Part shown: in pieces, positions 40,091 through 51,522 of the stretch
Layout of the letters: the number at the start of each line of letters is the position of its first letter
How positions within the stretch are numbered: position 1 is the stretch's first letter
Origin: Magnaporthiopsis rhizophila
Taxonomy: Eukaryota; Ascomycota; Sordariomycetes; Magnaporthales; Magnaporthaceae
Assembly (NCBI GenBank): GCA_003049465.1
Contig: PYSS01000008.1
Coordinates: forward strand, 248,001-312,000
Length of the DNA stretch: 64,000 nucleotides
Reading direction: 5' to 3'
Notes under the pieces: model-generated
What the model was told of the DNA's origin: nothing
Seen by the model: only the letters and a program-made list of their open reading frames with translations
Databases searched by the model: none
Translations under genes and position numbers: made by a program

Positions 40091-42478
40091 ATGGCAGATG
40101 CGGTCGGCTTCGAGGCTCTCGCCTTCGAGTCCGTAAATGAGGTCCTCGCCGAGAACCGACGAAACACCCCCGATGTTTTCCGGCGCTCCCCAATCGACAG
40201 CAATGCCGGCGAGATCCGCCTCCTAAGTCTGGACGGCGGCGGGTGGGACGACCCGATCAAGGCCGACTTCCAAGTCGCCGGCCGGCCCGAGGAGAGCTCG
40301 GACGACGGGTCCGTACAGTACAACGCCATCTCGTACGTGTGGGGCGCAGACGACCGCACCGGCAACGTTTGGAGATACCGGATTTGGCTCTGCGGGAGGC
40401 CGTTGCTGGTCACCTGGAATCTGTTCACGGTCCTGCGCCGTTTGCGCGTCTACAACAACCACAACTCTCTCCAGGACGCGCGTCTGCCGCGGCTGCTGTG
40501 GGTTGACGCCGTCTGCATCAACCAGGCCGACGCGGAGGAGCGCGGGCGCCAGGTGCGCATCATGGACAGGATATACTCGGGCTGCGCAGAGGTGCTGGTC
40601 GTCCTGGACGAGTGGCAGCGGCAGCCCGTTTCCAGCCACGCGTCGGGTCCGGACGGGCTCTGGCGGTTCCAAGGCGACGCGACGGATTTTGGACCGCTAT
40701 GGGAGGGCTACCGGGCCATGTTCGAGACAGCCGTTGGCGTACGGTTGGTAACCTCCTCGGGCGAGAAGAGCGCGTTCAAAGGGCCAGGGAAGGTGGTGAG
40801 GACTATGGAGGCGCCCTATGCGGGCAAGACTACGGATTCCCAGCTGTCGTTCTTGCTAGCGTGGACTGTCCGGTTGCTCGCTCAGGGGTATCCCATCGGC
40901 GACATAGCCACCTTCCGGCCGGGCATGGGGGGGATCAGCGTCGAGGCCGTGGAGCTCATCCATAACCTGGAAGACTTTGCCTAGCGCATAGGATCCGCGA
41001 GGTGGTTCCATCGCCTTTGGGTGGTGCAGAAGGGGGTGTTGGGCCCTGCGGTTCGCGTCCTGCTCGGCACCCCGTCGCTGCCGCTCGACACCCTCACGGC
41101 CGCGCGGGCGAACTGCCAGAGGCCCACCAAGTGGAAGCGCTCCCCGGAGAGGTTCAGGCGTCTGCGGGCCGTGATCCAGCGCTTCCTGGACAGGATCAAC
41201 GACGTGGCGAGCCTCCGGCGGGAACGGGGGCGCAAGAGACCCCTGCTTGAGCTCTGCCTCCGCTTCATGTACCGGGACGCCGGACTCGATCACGACCGCG
41301 TGTTTGCGCTGCTCGGGCTGACGGCGCAGAGCTTCGAGCCTGACTACGGGGAGGAGCTGGCGGCCGTCTATTCCCGGGTGAGCAGATCTCACATCGCCGA
41401 ATGCCGCTCGCTCACCTGCTTGTCGTTTGCCGAGTTTCGCTACAGATGCAAATACACCGACGAATTTGTCCACGGCCATGCCTACGGCGGTCTCGTACCA
41501 TCATGGGCTGTCGATTTCTCGGCCGTCTCCGAGAAGAAGCTCAACGGGACCTACCTGGTCTGGCGTCAGCGGCTGACCAACTTCAATGCCTGCAAGGGTC
41601 TGGCTCCGCTCGCGGCTGATATCGACGACGACAACAGGCTTCTGCTACAAGGTATTGAGTTCGACCGTGTTGTAAAGCTTGCCAACAAATGCCGGCCTGT
41701 CTGGCCATGCACGTACGATCCGAACTTCGGCGACTGGTGTCGGGATATGGACGGCACCGCAGAATCAGAGGACGTAGGGGACGACGAAACGACGTGGGCC
41801 GATACGGCCAGCCTACGGGAATACACGAGCAAGTTTTTGACAAGGGGAAGGCCGACATGTTTTACCACTGGAGGAGCCTGGTCAGATCCAGAGCGCGAGA
41901 TCATGAGCGTGACGCCTACATGGGAGGCGGCACCTGGGCCGACGCATGGTGGCGGACGCTCTGCCTGGATCACGGCTGCGGCCCAGGCAGGCAGCTGCAG
42001 AGAGCATCAGAGGACGAGATACGGGTCCCGTCGACGTGGATGGAGCGGGAGGAGCCCTGCATGGCGTTCGGGACGCTCCACGAATTTGAAGAGGCCAGGA
42101 AGGCGGTTGGGCTTGGCATATCGTTTGACGGCCTCTTCCGCAGCCTCCAGGCCGGGGACGCCAACAGCGTGGACACACGCACGATCGACATTGTGAATGG
42201 CATCGCGCCCGGGCTGGTGGGCCGCAAGATGTTCCTGGCGGAAAAGGGCTACTTGGGACTAGGCCCGGCGAATGTGTGGCCTGGTGATTCCGTTTTTATC
42301 CTGCCTGGAGCCCAGGGTTCCGGTGATTCCGAGACGGATGGTCGACGACGAGAGACCCGTGGCTACCGAGAACGGGTCGGTGTACAAGCTCGTGGGAGAC
42401 AGTTATATCCACGGGATAATGGATGGTGAGGCAGTCGCTGCCACGAGTTCTGCGGCGGTATCGTTGCTGATCGCATAA
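40091..42478 (+). pseudogene. HET-domain allorecognition gene, broken
   Basis: A heterokaryon-incompatibility (HET, PF06985) gene of about 800 codons with three lesions. The N-terminal part shows HET motifs YNAISYVWG (about residue 77) and LLWVDAVCINQADAEERGRQ (about 135-155). A TAG at 40982-40984 stops the frame, yet the same frame continues with RIGSARWFHRLWVVQ and DHDRVFALLGL, both typical HET motifs. Near 41845-41855 the coding signal jumps to another frame (KADMFYHWRSL onward), and near 42312-42318 it returns to the first one (PVIPRR, SVYKLVGDSYIHGIMDG), the typical HET C-terminus. The two shifts cancel, as expected for a one-base loss and a one-base gain. HET proteins trigger cell death on non-self fusion, and loss alleles are common. 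Sequencing error cannot be excluded for the shifts. Confidence 0.8.
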
Positions 42479-42731
42479 GAAAACCCATCCATAAGCCCAG
42501 GAACGAGCACAGAGCTCACGCCCAATAAAAGCTGTTCCTACCCGCAGCAGAGCTGCGGGGATACACCCGATATGCAGATGCCCAGCCTGGGTTGTGCTGT
42601 AGTCTTGTTCAAACCCACCCCCACTTGCGGGATTCTTAACAAGACCGCCCGAATTCTGACGTCGGCCAGCGCGAGTAGGAGAGAAGACAACGAACGTCAA
42701 ACATCACGGGTACTTCAGCAGTGAAAGTGAC

Positions 42732-43517
42732 ATGGCCGAGCCGCAAAACAACGAGTCCCAGGGGCCTTCAGGCGGCGCTTCCCGGCCAGAATTCCCCAAC
42801 GGCGTGCCCAGCAAATTCGACCGCGACGGCAACGTGCAGCATTTCCCAGGGAACACCATCCTCTGCCACCTCTCACCGTCGAGCAGCCTATACGCATCGC
42901 TGCTGGTCCTGCACAAGAAGCTAGAGGACAGCCCGTTCGCGGGGCTGATCACGCTGCTCCCGCCGGCGAGCTGGCACATGACGGTGTTCGAGGGCGTCTG
43001 CGACCAGGTCCGCAAGCCGGGCTTTTGGCCGTCGGACCTGGCGCCCGACGCGGCGCTGGCCGAGTGCGACGCCCACTTTGAGCGCAAGCTCCGCCCCCTG
43101 GAGCTGCCTGACGGCGGCGGCGTTTCCCCACGGCCGTACGGCGTCCAGGTGGTCGGTGTCGACCCGCTCGAGGTCGGGATTGGACTTACGCTACAGCCGA
43201 TGGACGAGCACGAGGAGGCGAGAATCAGAGGGCTGAGGGACTGGCTGTCGGGTCTGCTGATGATCCGGCATCCGCAACACGCCGAGTATGGACTGCACTT
43301 GAGCATGGCGTACCTTTTGCGGCACTTGACGGCAGATCAAGAGAGGGAGCTGAGAGCGCTCGTGGAGTCGCATTTTGACGAGCTGCCCGTCGGGTTCGAG
43401 CTTGGGGCGCCCGAGTTCTGCAGATTCAAGGACATGTTTGCTTTCGAGCGGGTGATTGTACCTTTCGGACCAGTGAGGTCAGCAGTACGTCAGTTAAGCG
43501 GCGGGGTCTCCTCTTAG
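42732..43517 (+). CDS. DUF1868 protein, 2H phosphoesterase-like
   Basis: A 261-residue single-exon protein resembling DUF1868 (PF08975), a member of the 2H phosphoesterase / LigT-like fold. The two HxT/S motifs are SWHMTVFEGV (about residue 77) and YGLHLSMAYLL (about 190), spaced as in 2H enzymes that cleave 2',3'-cyclic phosphates. Other family features are NGVPSKFDRDGNVQHFPGNT and VRKPGFWPSDL. No signal peptide is seen. A substrate cannot be named. It starts 253 bp after the end of the HET locus. Confidence 0.78.
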   Translation: MAEPQNNESQGPSGGASRPEFPNGVPSKFDRDGNVQHFPGNTILCHLSPSSSLYASLLVLHKKLEDSPFAGLITLLPPASWHMTVFEGVCDQVRKPGFWPSDLAPDAALAECDAHFERKLRPLELPDGGGVSPRPYGVQVVGVDPLEVGIGLTLQPMDEHEEARIRGLRDWLSGLLMIRHPQHAEYGLHLSMAYLLRHLTADQERELRALVESHFDELPVGFELGAPEFCRFKDMFAFERVIVPFGPVRSAVRQLSGGVSS

Positions 43518-44053
43518 CAGGCAACCGGGCATGTCGGAGAGTCGAGACCAACCACACCATCATCCGTCTCTCGGCTGTACGCAGCGAGGCCCTGCAGCTA
43601 GGCGTTGTAAAGTTTACCAACGACTAGGACATTCCCTGCACGATAGACTTGTGATATACTGATATGAAAGACTTGTCTTTCTGAATGTGTAAAGGCAGCC
43701 AATCCCAAGTCATTCTCGAATCTCGAATGGACACCAAGGGGAGCTTCTCAACCTCAGCTGCGGGCCCTAAACCAGGATCTCCCACACTAAACTACAGGTC
43801 CGTGCCACCCTTGTCGTTCTCGGCTCTAAAAGCGAGCAGCAGGATCCACCTTCCAGGTTTAGGTCCTTTCCGGCCAACCGGAGCCAAATGGCCTAAGGTC
43901 ACTATTTTTTTTTTTTTTTTTTCTCTCACCTCCCATCCGAAATATCTCCTTTGCAGAGCAAAAGCCGGAGCCCCATTGCCTCCCCATCATCCCGAGTCGA
44001 CCTCGCAGGACCACCTTCCTCGATAAACAATCCCCCCCACACACAAAGCAAAC
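43518..44053. other. Intergenic, MDH promoter
   Basis: About 535 bp. A poly-T run (43904-43922) and a CT-rich stretch precede the MDH start, as in other strongly expressed genes here. No gene is seen. Confidence 0.4.
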
Positions 44054-45326
44054 ATGTTCGCTGCTTCAAGGATCCAGACCAGGGCCTTCTCGGCCTCGGT
44101 CCGCAACGTACGTGCTGTGCTGCTGGACCATGTCATCTTGGCCCGCCCCCGGTGTTCCGGCGTCGGAGCTCGCCGCTTGTCAAATTCCACCCTTGCCGTC
44201 GTCGGAAGGGGACCTCTGCACGGACTTGCTTGGAACAAAATGGCACTGACACTGCGTCGTATTGGGGCTCTGTGTAGCTTTCCAAGGTCACCGTCCTCGG
44301 CGCTGCCGGTGGCATTGGCCAGCCGCTGTCGTTGCTCCTGAAGCTGAACCCTAGGGTCAGCGAGCTGGCCCTCTACGATATCCGCGGCGGACCTGGTGCG
44401 TTGTTTTGTTCTTTTGGCTGGTCCCCTGCCTGCCTGCCTGCCTACATGCTGCCACAGTTGATTTGCTAACCGCGCCCGCCACCACAGGCGTCGCCGCCGA
44501 CATCTCGCACATCAACACCAAGTCCTCGGTCAAGGGCTACGACCCGACGCCCTCGGGCCTGGCCGCGGCGCTCAAGGGCTCCGAGGTGGTGCTGATCCCG
44601 GCCGGCGTGCCGCGCAAGCCGGGCATGACGCGCGACGACCTGTTCAACACAAACGCCTCCATCGTGCGCGACCTCGCCAAGGCCTGCGCCGAGTCGTGCC
44701 CCGAGGCCAACATCCTCGTCATCAGCAACCCCGTCAACAGCACCGTGCCCATCTGCGCCGAGGTCTTCAAGGCCCGCGGCGTCTACAACCCCAAGCGCCT
44801 GTTCGGCGTCACCACGCTCGACGTAGTGCGCGCCTCGCGCTTCGTGTCCGAGATCAAGGGCACCGACCCCAAGGACGAGAAGATCACCGTCGTCGGCGGC
44901 CACAGCGGCGTCACCATCGTCCCGCTCCTCAGCCAGAGCGCCCACCCGGACCTGTCGTCCAACGAGGCCCTCATCCACCGCGTCCAGTTCGGGGGCGACG
45001 AGGTCGTCAAGGCAAAGGACGGCGCCGGCTCCGCCACCCTGTCCATGGCCATGGCCGGCGCCCGCATGGCCGAGTCGGTCCTGCGCGCCGCCCAGGGCGA
45101 GAAGGGCGTGGTCGAGCCCACGTTTGTCGACTCACCCCTGTACAAGGACCAGGGCATCGAGTTCTTCAGCTCAAAGGTCGAGCTCGGCCCCAACGGCGTC
45201 GAGAAGATCCTGCCCATCGGTAACGTCGACGCCGTCGAGCAGAAGCTGATTGACGCCTGCCTCGTCGACCTCAAGAAGAACATTGAGAAGGGCGTCGCCT
45301 TTGTCGCCTCCAACCCCGGCAAATAA
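44054..45326 (+). CDS. MDH1: Mitochondrial malate dehydrogenase
   Basis: NAD-dependent malate dehydrogenase of the TCA cycle, 336 residues. Exons 44054-44107, 44278-44395, 44488-45326, in phase. The first exon encodes an amphipathic Arg/Ser presequence ([18 protein letters not shown]) and little else, so the targeting peptide is a separate exon. The NAD loop is [20 protein letters not shown]. Substrate-binding arginines are in [23 protein letters not shown] holds the Asn, and [14 protein letters not shown] holds the catalytic His. The second intron contains a (TGCC)n microsatellite near 44426-44443. It converges with SPF1 downstream. Confidence 0.96.
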
Positions 45327-46174
45327 GGTCCACCCGCACTTTTGTCATCAGCTAGCCTCTGTCACGACGAACGACCGCGCACCCGATTCGAGAACCGATA
45401 ATCATCAGTTGTGGTGCTGCCACCAAAAGTCAACTGTAGATGCCGAGATTTCGAATTTGGGTTGTCTTGAGCTCATAACCAGGGTGGAGAGCACGACATG
45501 AGAACATGGGCAGGGATGCATGCATATGTAGCAATTTTCGTTTCTAGATCTTGCGCTGTCCCCCCCCCCCCCCCCCAAAAAAAAAAAGCGAAAAAAGTAA
45601 AAGCCCATGAAAGACGATTTTTTCCGTCGTGTACTATACAGAAACATGAACCTCCTATTTCTGCCTTTCATCTCTACGTTCGTTTCGACTGTGTTCTCCA
45701 CATCTGCTCAAAACAATGCGTTGTTGCTCCTCCCTCTAGCACCCATTGACTTTTTGATCCGAGCGAGCGAGCGAGGGTTCAACGAACGGACGGTGCGGGG
45801 AAATCGAGTTGTCTGTGCTCAACATGACGACACCAGGTAGTCGATCCCCACAAGGCCAAAAATACAAGAATCCACTTTGACAAAAGTTGCACAGGCTTGC
45901 TACCTACTACTGGCACGTCTTGAGGCTTCTATAAAAGGGCCAGTCATTACAAACCCGAGCCATGCTACCTGGTATCTACAGATGTTCTGTTCTGACCCAG
46001 TATGAAATCATCGAAAAGCAGATAGTTTAGTCGAGGTGCCCAGACCCGCTACGACAGAGTTGAGAGAGGTGCAGCCCTGGTCCAGCCATCTGTGCTCTGG
46101 GCCGCGTGGTTTATGGGTCTTGTACGGTATACAGGAGGGATAGAAATGCAGAGAGGAATGATGGGCCACCTGGC
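45327..46174. other. Convergent intergenic region, MDH / SPF1
   Basis: About 850 bp between two stops. A run of about 15 C followed by about 11 A sits near 45561-45587. No gene is recognised; the sequence probably consists of both 3' untranslated regions. Confidence 0.45.
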
Positions 46175-49100
46175 CTACCTACCACCGGCGGTCTGGTTTG
46201 CCGGAGGCAGCTTAACTCCCCACCGCTCTGCCAGCTCCCTCTTCTTGGCCTCCATCTTGCGCTCGTACTCCTCCACCTGCTCCAGTCGTTTCTTCTCCTC
46301 CTCTTCCATCTTGATCTTGAGCTCCGCCTCCTTCCGGACGCGCTCGCGCTCGAGCTGCTCGGGCCTGCGCTCGGCGATGTCACGCGCCTTGAGGTCGCTG
46401 AACAGGTACTTGAACACAACCTCGATGATCCAGCAGGCGGCGTAGTCGACCACCATGACCGTCGTCAACGTCTGGCGGAACTCGGCCGTGAAGGGAACCA
46501 GCTTCATCTGCTCGTTCAGCTCCGGGATCAGCTCCAGAGAGCATGAGAAAGCGATGCCGCTAACGCCGATGATTCCCCAGTACATGCCGCGGTTCTCCGA
46601 GATGGACTCGCGGAACGGCCGGCCCTGGTAGTTGATGGCGAAAGTGCTGATCTGCTGGATGAGCTGGAGCAGGTAGACTGCGCTGTTGAGCAAGGACGGC
46701 GAGAATTCGGCCTCGAGGTCGATAGTTTCAGAGCGCCTACACAAGGTCCCGAGTTAGTACATTTTCAGTATTTTAAAGCCACATGGAACAGGATCAAATA
46801 ACTTACGGCGCAATCTTGTCGCAGAACCGAGCGATGAATATCAGGGTCGCAATATGCACAGCAAACTGTCCGAGGATAGATCCGATGATGTAAAAGTTGA
46901 AGATGTTGGGCTGCGGACGTTCCTTGGACAAGCCCTCGACAGAGCGGGCGCGCGAGATGGAAAGGAAGCAGACGCTCATGAGCATGCCGCTGATGGTGTA
47001 CTGTCCATCACCGAATTTGATGCCCTCGAGGTACAGCACACTGAGGCTGTAGGCCGTTATCAGGCAGTTGAGCGCCAGGATCTTGTACATCTGAATCGTT
47101 GCCACCAGTGTGCAGCGTCCCTGCCGGATGATGTTGGGCACAGCGATGACGTTGCGGAGCTTGCTGGTGAAGGGCGCCGCGACCGACGCGTCTCCGAGCT
47201 TCAGCGAAGGCGGCTCGCCGTCGTCCATCTCGCTCTCCATCATCGAAGCCGTAAGCTTGTCAGCGAGCCCGGCCGCCTTTTCAGCCATTTTGGCCTGTCG
47301 AGGGTCCTGCTTGAGGAGCTTCTGGGCGCCGGGCGATGTGATGGTCTCCATGGGGTGTCCGCTGGCCTTGACCAGGTCCTCTACCGGCACGTTCTTCGTC
47401 TTCGCCTCGCGCTCCATGGCCTTCGTGTAGTGCGGGTTGGTCGGTCCAGGCGGGTACAGGTGGGCAATCATGACGGGCACAGGGGGCGTGGGCTGGTTGA
47501 AGCGCTGCATCAACTCGACCTGCTTCTGGTACATCTGCTTCATCTTGTCGTTCCTCGAGTATTCGGCGATGCGCTGCAGGTCCTGCGGCGTTCCGTTGAG
47601 CAGGGCGACTCCGATGTGCGCCTGTTTCAGCGCTCCCACGTCGTTGGTGCCATCGCCAGCCATGAGAGTGTAGTAGCCCATGTCCTTGAGCCCGAGCAGG
47701 ATCTCCTCCTTTTGCTTGGGCGAGACGCGCGCGTAGACCCACGTGTGCCGGAGCAGTTGCCTGAAGCCGACCTGGTCCTTAAACTTGGCCAAGGCGTATC
47801 CAGTAACGCAGATGTCCTTGTCCTTCAGAATCTTGGCATCGATCGGCTTTACCGGATCAACATCAATGTGGATCTTGTCGTCAACGCTATGCCAGACCAA
47901 GCCGTTGCCGCCCTCGTTGTGCTCAGGCGCATCCAAGATAAGCACGTCGCGGTCCACGATCTCCACCTCTCGAGCCACATGGACGGCCGTAAGCGGGTTG
48001 TCGCCCGTGATCATGACGACCCTGTGGCTACTCTCGTTCAGCATCTGGACAGATTGCTTGGCGTCGTCCTTGAGCGGGCAGTGCAAAACCAGGAATCCGG
48101 CAAAGGTCAGGCCAGACTCGACGGACTCCCGTTTGAGGTCGTTGATCTTGGATGCGCCCAGTTCGCTATCCGTGGTCAGTTGCTTGAAGGCCAGAGCCAG
48201 GACACGAGAACCCCGACGGGTGAAGTATTTGTATGTCTCTTCGTAGTCCTTGGGGACCGTCACCAGCATCTTCATGATGGTCTCCGGCGCGCCCTTGACG
48301 CCGACAAATGTACCCTGCAGCTTGCGCCCTGTCGAATCCTTGCCGTGGACGGTGGCGACAGAGCTCTGGCGCTTGAGGGCAGAAGAGAATTGGAATCGAC
48401 GCTTGATCTGGACGGCACCGGTGACCCCACCGTTGGCGGCGGCGGCAGGCTTGTGCGTGAGAGTATCATTCTTCGCAAGTCCCCAGCCGAGAGCGGCCAG
48501 CGTCGCTTTCTCCATTGGATCTCCGACGATGTCACCCTCGTCGAGCTTCACAAGCGCATGGGCCGTGGCCAGGACAAGGGTCGTCTCGATGCCCGCAGCA
48601 TGAACGGGAGTCATGTGGCTGTGAGCGCCGTCGGACTCGCGAGGCGTGTCGGTGCCAGAGTGGCCGAGTCCAAGACCGGCAATGCCCTCGACGACGAGGT
48701 CTTCGCCCGTGAGAGTTCCGGTCTTGTCGAAGCAGGCAACATCGATACGACCGGCGAAGGGGATGCGGAAGGGCTCGGTGCAGAAAATAGCAAATTTGGC
48801 GAGGGCGGCCAAGCTGGTGTTGACGGCGAGACTGAGCTCCATGGGAAGCTCGGGCGGCACAACGCTGGTGACGATGAGAATGCAGTCGAGAAGCAGCTTG
48901 GAACGCTTCCGGTCCTTGCGGACACCCTCGTCCCACACATACCACGAGGCGGCCAGCGCGAACACGAGCAGGAAGAGGATGAAGAGCAAGGCTTCGGCGT
49001 TGTTGGCCGAGACGCGCTCCGTTGAGTAGATCATGGTCCGCACAAGGCTGCCCTGCGAGGTCTCGAACCCAGTCTTGGTTACGATCGCCATGGCTCCGTC

Positions 49101-50361
49101 ATCGGGCGGCCGCGGCACGCCCGAGGCAATCTTGGGCCTCGCCTCCTCGGCCGTTCCATGCGAGATCTGCAGAACCTTGGTGCCGCCCCAGAGGAACGAG
49201 TTCTTGTCCAGACCTTCGGGCTCGAGCTGTGCGTCGCCGGGGCGAAGCTGAATCGACTCCTTCAGCAACGGCGTGCTCTCTCCTGAGAGCATAGCCTCGT
49301 TGACGATGGCGGTCCCTTCGACAAGAATCATGTCGCAAGCGACGCCGCTGTCCTCCTTGGTCCTCGAAACCGACACCAGGTCGCCCGGAACAAGCCTGTC
49401 GCTCGGAACCTCCACCCACTTGCCCAGGCGGTAGACCCACATGTCAAAGGGCTTGAGGCTCATGCCGCGGAATTCGGTGAGCGTGCGCTGGCGCTGCCAG
49501 ACGACGGTGCTCTCGAAGGCCACGAGCATGACGAGGGTGAAGAGCGAGTAGTACCAATAGTCGTCCAGCATCCACAGACCGACGCAGAAGATCTGAAAAA
49601 CGAAGAAGGGGGCGACGGCGTGCTCCTGGAAGAGCTCGGTAAAGGAGGGGACTGGTATGTCGAAAGTGTTGGTTCCATAGTGTTGTTCGATCCGGGCCAA
49701 CTCGGCAGCTGTCGTGATGCCCTTGGAAAGCTGGAAGGTCTCCAGGTTTGGCTTTGGCTCGGCGTCGATGTCGTAGCTGAGAGTCCTGAAGCACTTCTGT
49801 ACGGGGTCGTAGAGAAACCGACGCTTCTGGAAAAGAAACGAGACATTGTCCTTGCCTCCGACCTATGTCACCAAAGCCAGCGGGTCAGTACGACAAGCTC
49901 CAAAAGGCTGCTGCTGAACGGCGGAGTGATGCACCACAGAGATCCAGATGATGAACAAGAGAGTGCGGCAGGCGCGGGAATCGTACCTTGTCGCGTTCGA
50001 TCTTGCAAATATCGGCGGCGCCAGCATTGGAGATGGGGATCAGCTTGATCAGCTGCGCATCGTCGACGGTCTTGTTTTTGGTCGCGGTGAAAAGTGCCCT
50101 GAGGTTGACACTCCACTTGGTGCTCAGCCAGGCCAGGCTCTGGAAGGTGATGATGGTGCCGAGCCACACGAAGGTCCATTCCGAGGCGCCGATGTACTTG
50201 TCGTACAGGTCTGTACTGAGATAAAATCGCAAGAAGACGGGCCATGCGATGGTGAAGGGCCAGACGTATGCGTGGGTATACAGAGGCAGCGGCTTCAGCA
50301 GCTGTGCGTGCCTGATCTGGGCGTTGTCCACCAGAGGCGGCGGTGATGGTGAGGGCGCCAT
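46175..50361 (-). CDS. SPF1: P5A-type ATPase SPF1 (ER dislocase)
   Basis: The ER-membrane P5A ATPase, 1330 residues, known in yeast and human (ATP13A1) as a dislocase that removes mis-inserted transmembrane segments. Exons on the minus strand: 50361-49987, 49862-46807, 46736-46175, in phase. N-terminal helices lie in HAYVWPFTIAWPVFLRFYLS. The P5A-specific VVPPELPMELSLAVN helix precedes the phosphorylation motif FDKTGTLTGEDLVVEG (Asp about 503). The actuator motif is NEAMLSGESTPLLKE, the hinge MAGDGTNDVGALKQAHIGVAL. A large charged insertion follows the P domain (AEKAAGLADKLTASMMES). The C-terminal helices end in a coiled-coil tail rich in Glu/Arg/Lys (ELKIKMEEEEKKRLEQVEEY). It is divergent from RQT4. 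Confidence 0.95.
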
Positions 50362-51522
50362 GGTCGGCTCGGCCGAGGGCGGCGGTCACACTCTCTGTGT
50401 CGAGGCTCGCAGCTGCCTTATCGTGGGTTGGGTACCTAAGGTATCGAGGACAGAGACAAGAGCATTACGCGTGTGTCGAGGATGGCGACACGGCAGTCAG
50501 TCTCTGTTATGCGTGGTGGGGAAGACGTTGAGCCGCGCCAGAGCTCGATTTTTACTTTTCAAGCCGCAAGCTTGCCGTTCCATCCATGCGATCTGTACTT
50601 TTCGCTGCCCGTGGTCTGTGGTGGATGCCTGCCGCACACTCTGGCGTCTGGGATTGTGTGCACGGGCCACTGTGGATGGTGGTCCAGATCTTGGGTGGGC
50701 AAGTCACAGCAAATCGAGTCGTCCCCAGAGCCAAGGATGACGCAGGATTCCGCCCAGGGGCAGGAGCCCTGCGCTTGTCCCTGGACCAGGTACAGTAATA
50801 TCTCGGCCTTTACTCTCAACGGCTTGCAGAAGGTTGGCTCTTGTGAAGCCTTGTCTTATTTAGTACCGGCCATTTTTCTTCTTACGGCGCGTTCCTGCTC
50901 TGGAAGCGGCAGTGTGCTGAAGCCACCCTTGCATTTTCTCCAGACTCCTACGTCACCCACCCTTCCTCCTCCAAGACCCTGTCTGTGGCTTTCCGCTCTT
51001 GAGCATGGATCTCATAGAGGTTCTGTGCCCAAACGGGGCTGCGCAACCGTTGGAATTCGTCACAGATATAGCCGGTCCTAGCAACACCAATAACAGTGGC
51101 GTTTGAATGCTCAAGGTGTTACAGTAGCTCATAAATACAAATCAATTCCAACACAGAATTCCATCTCTGCCACGCTTCTGCATTTGGGAAGGGCGGGCTA
51201 CCCCTGCCGCAAACTGGAGGGACTCGTGGAGTCACGCTGGGGCTGGATGGACTCGTCAGTGCGTTGTGGGGGTGCCCCAAGCTAAATTCCAGCGTGCCTA
51301 GTCCCTGGACCCCACTAATTCAGCAAACGTGCATCCATCATTGCTTCGCGTCATGCTGTGCCATCCTCAATCATTCAATTCTCGTGCTCCCGAGCCATTG
51401 ACCAAAAAGATTCTATATCACACTGAGGTAGCAAATTCCGCCCGACCTTAGCTGGAAACTCTGCAGTCGGCTTAGTTTCCCCAAACCGAGAATACACACC
51501 CATCGAGACAGCGAGAGTGAAC
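50362..51522. other. Divergent intergenic region, SPF1 / RQT4-like
   Basis: About 1.16 kb between two divergent starts, containing both promoters. Several long open frames (for example 50473-51081 plus strand) lack family resemblance and were rejected. Confidence 0.45.

Noticed and set aside
46854..49025. 723-residue plus-strand frame
   Set aside because: Antisense of SPF1, whose P-type ATPase motifs are unmistakable; His/Arg/Val/Leu-rich shadow.
50473..51081. 202-residue plus-strand frame
   Set aside because: Lies in the divergent promoter region, no domain and unnatural composition.
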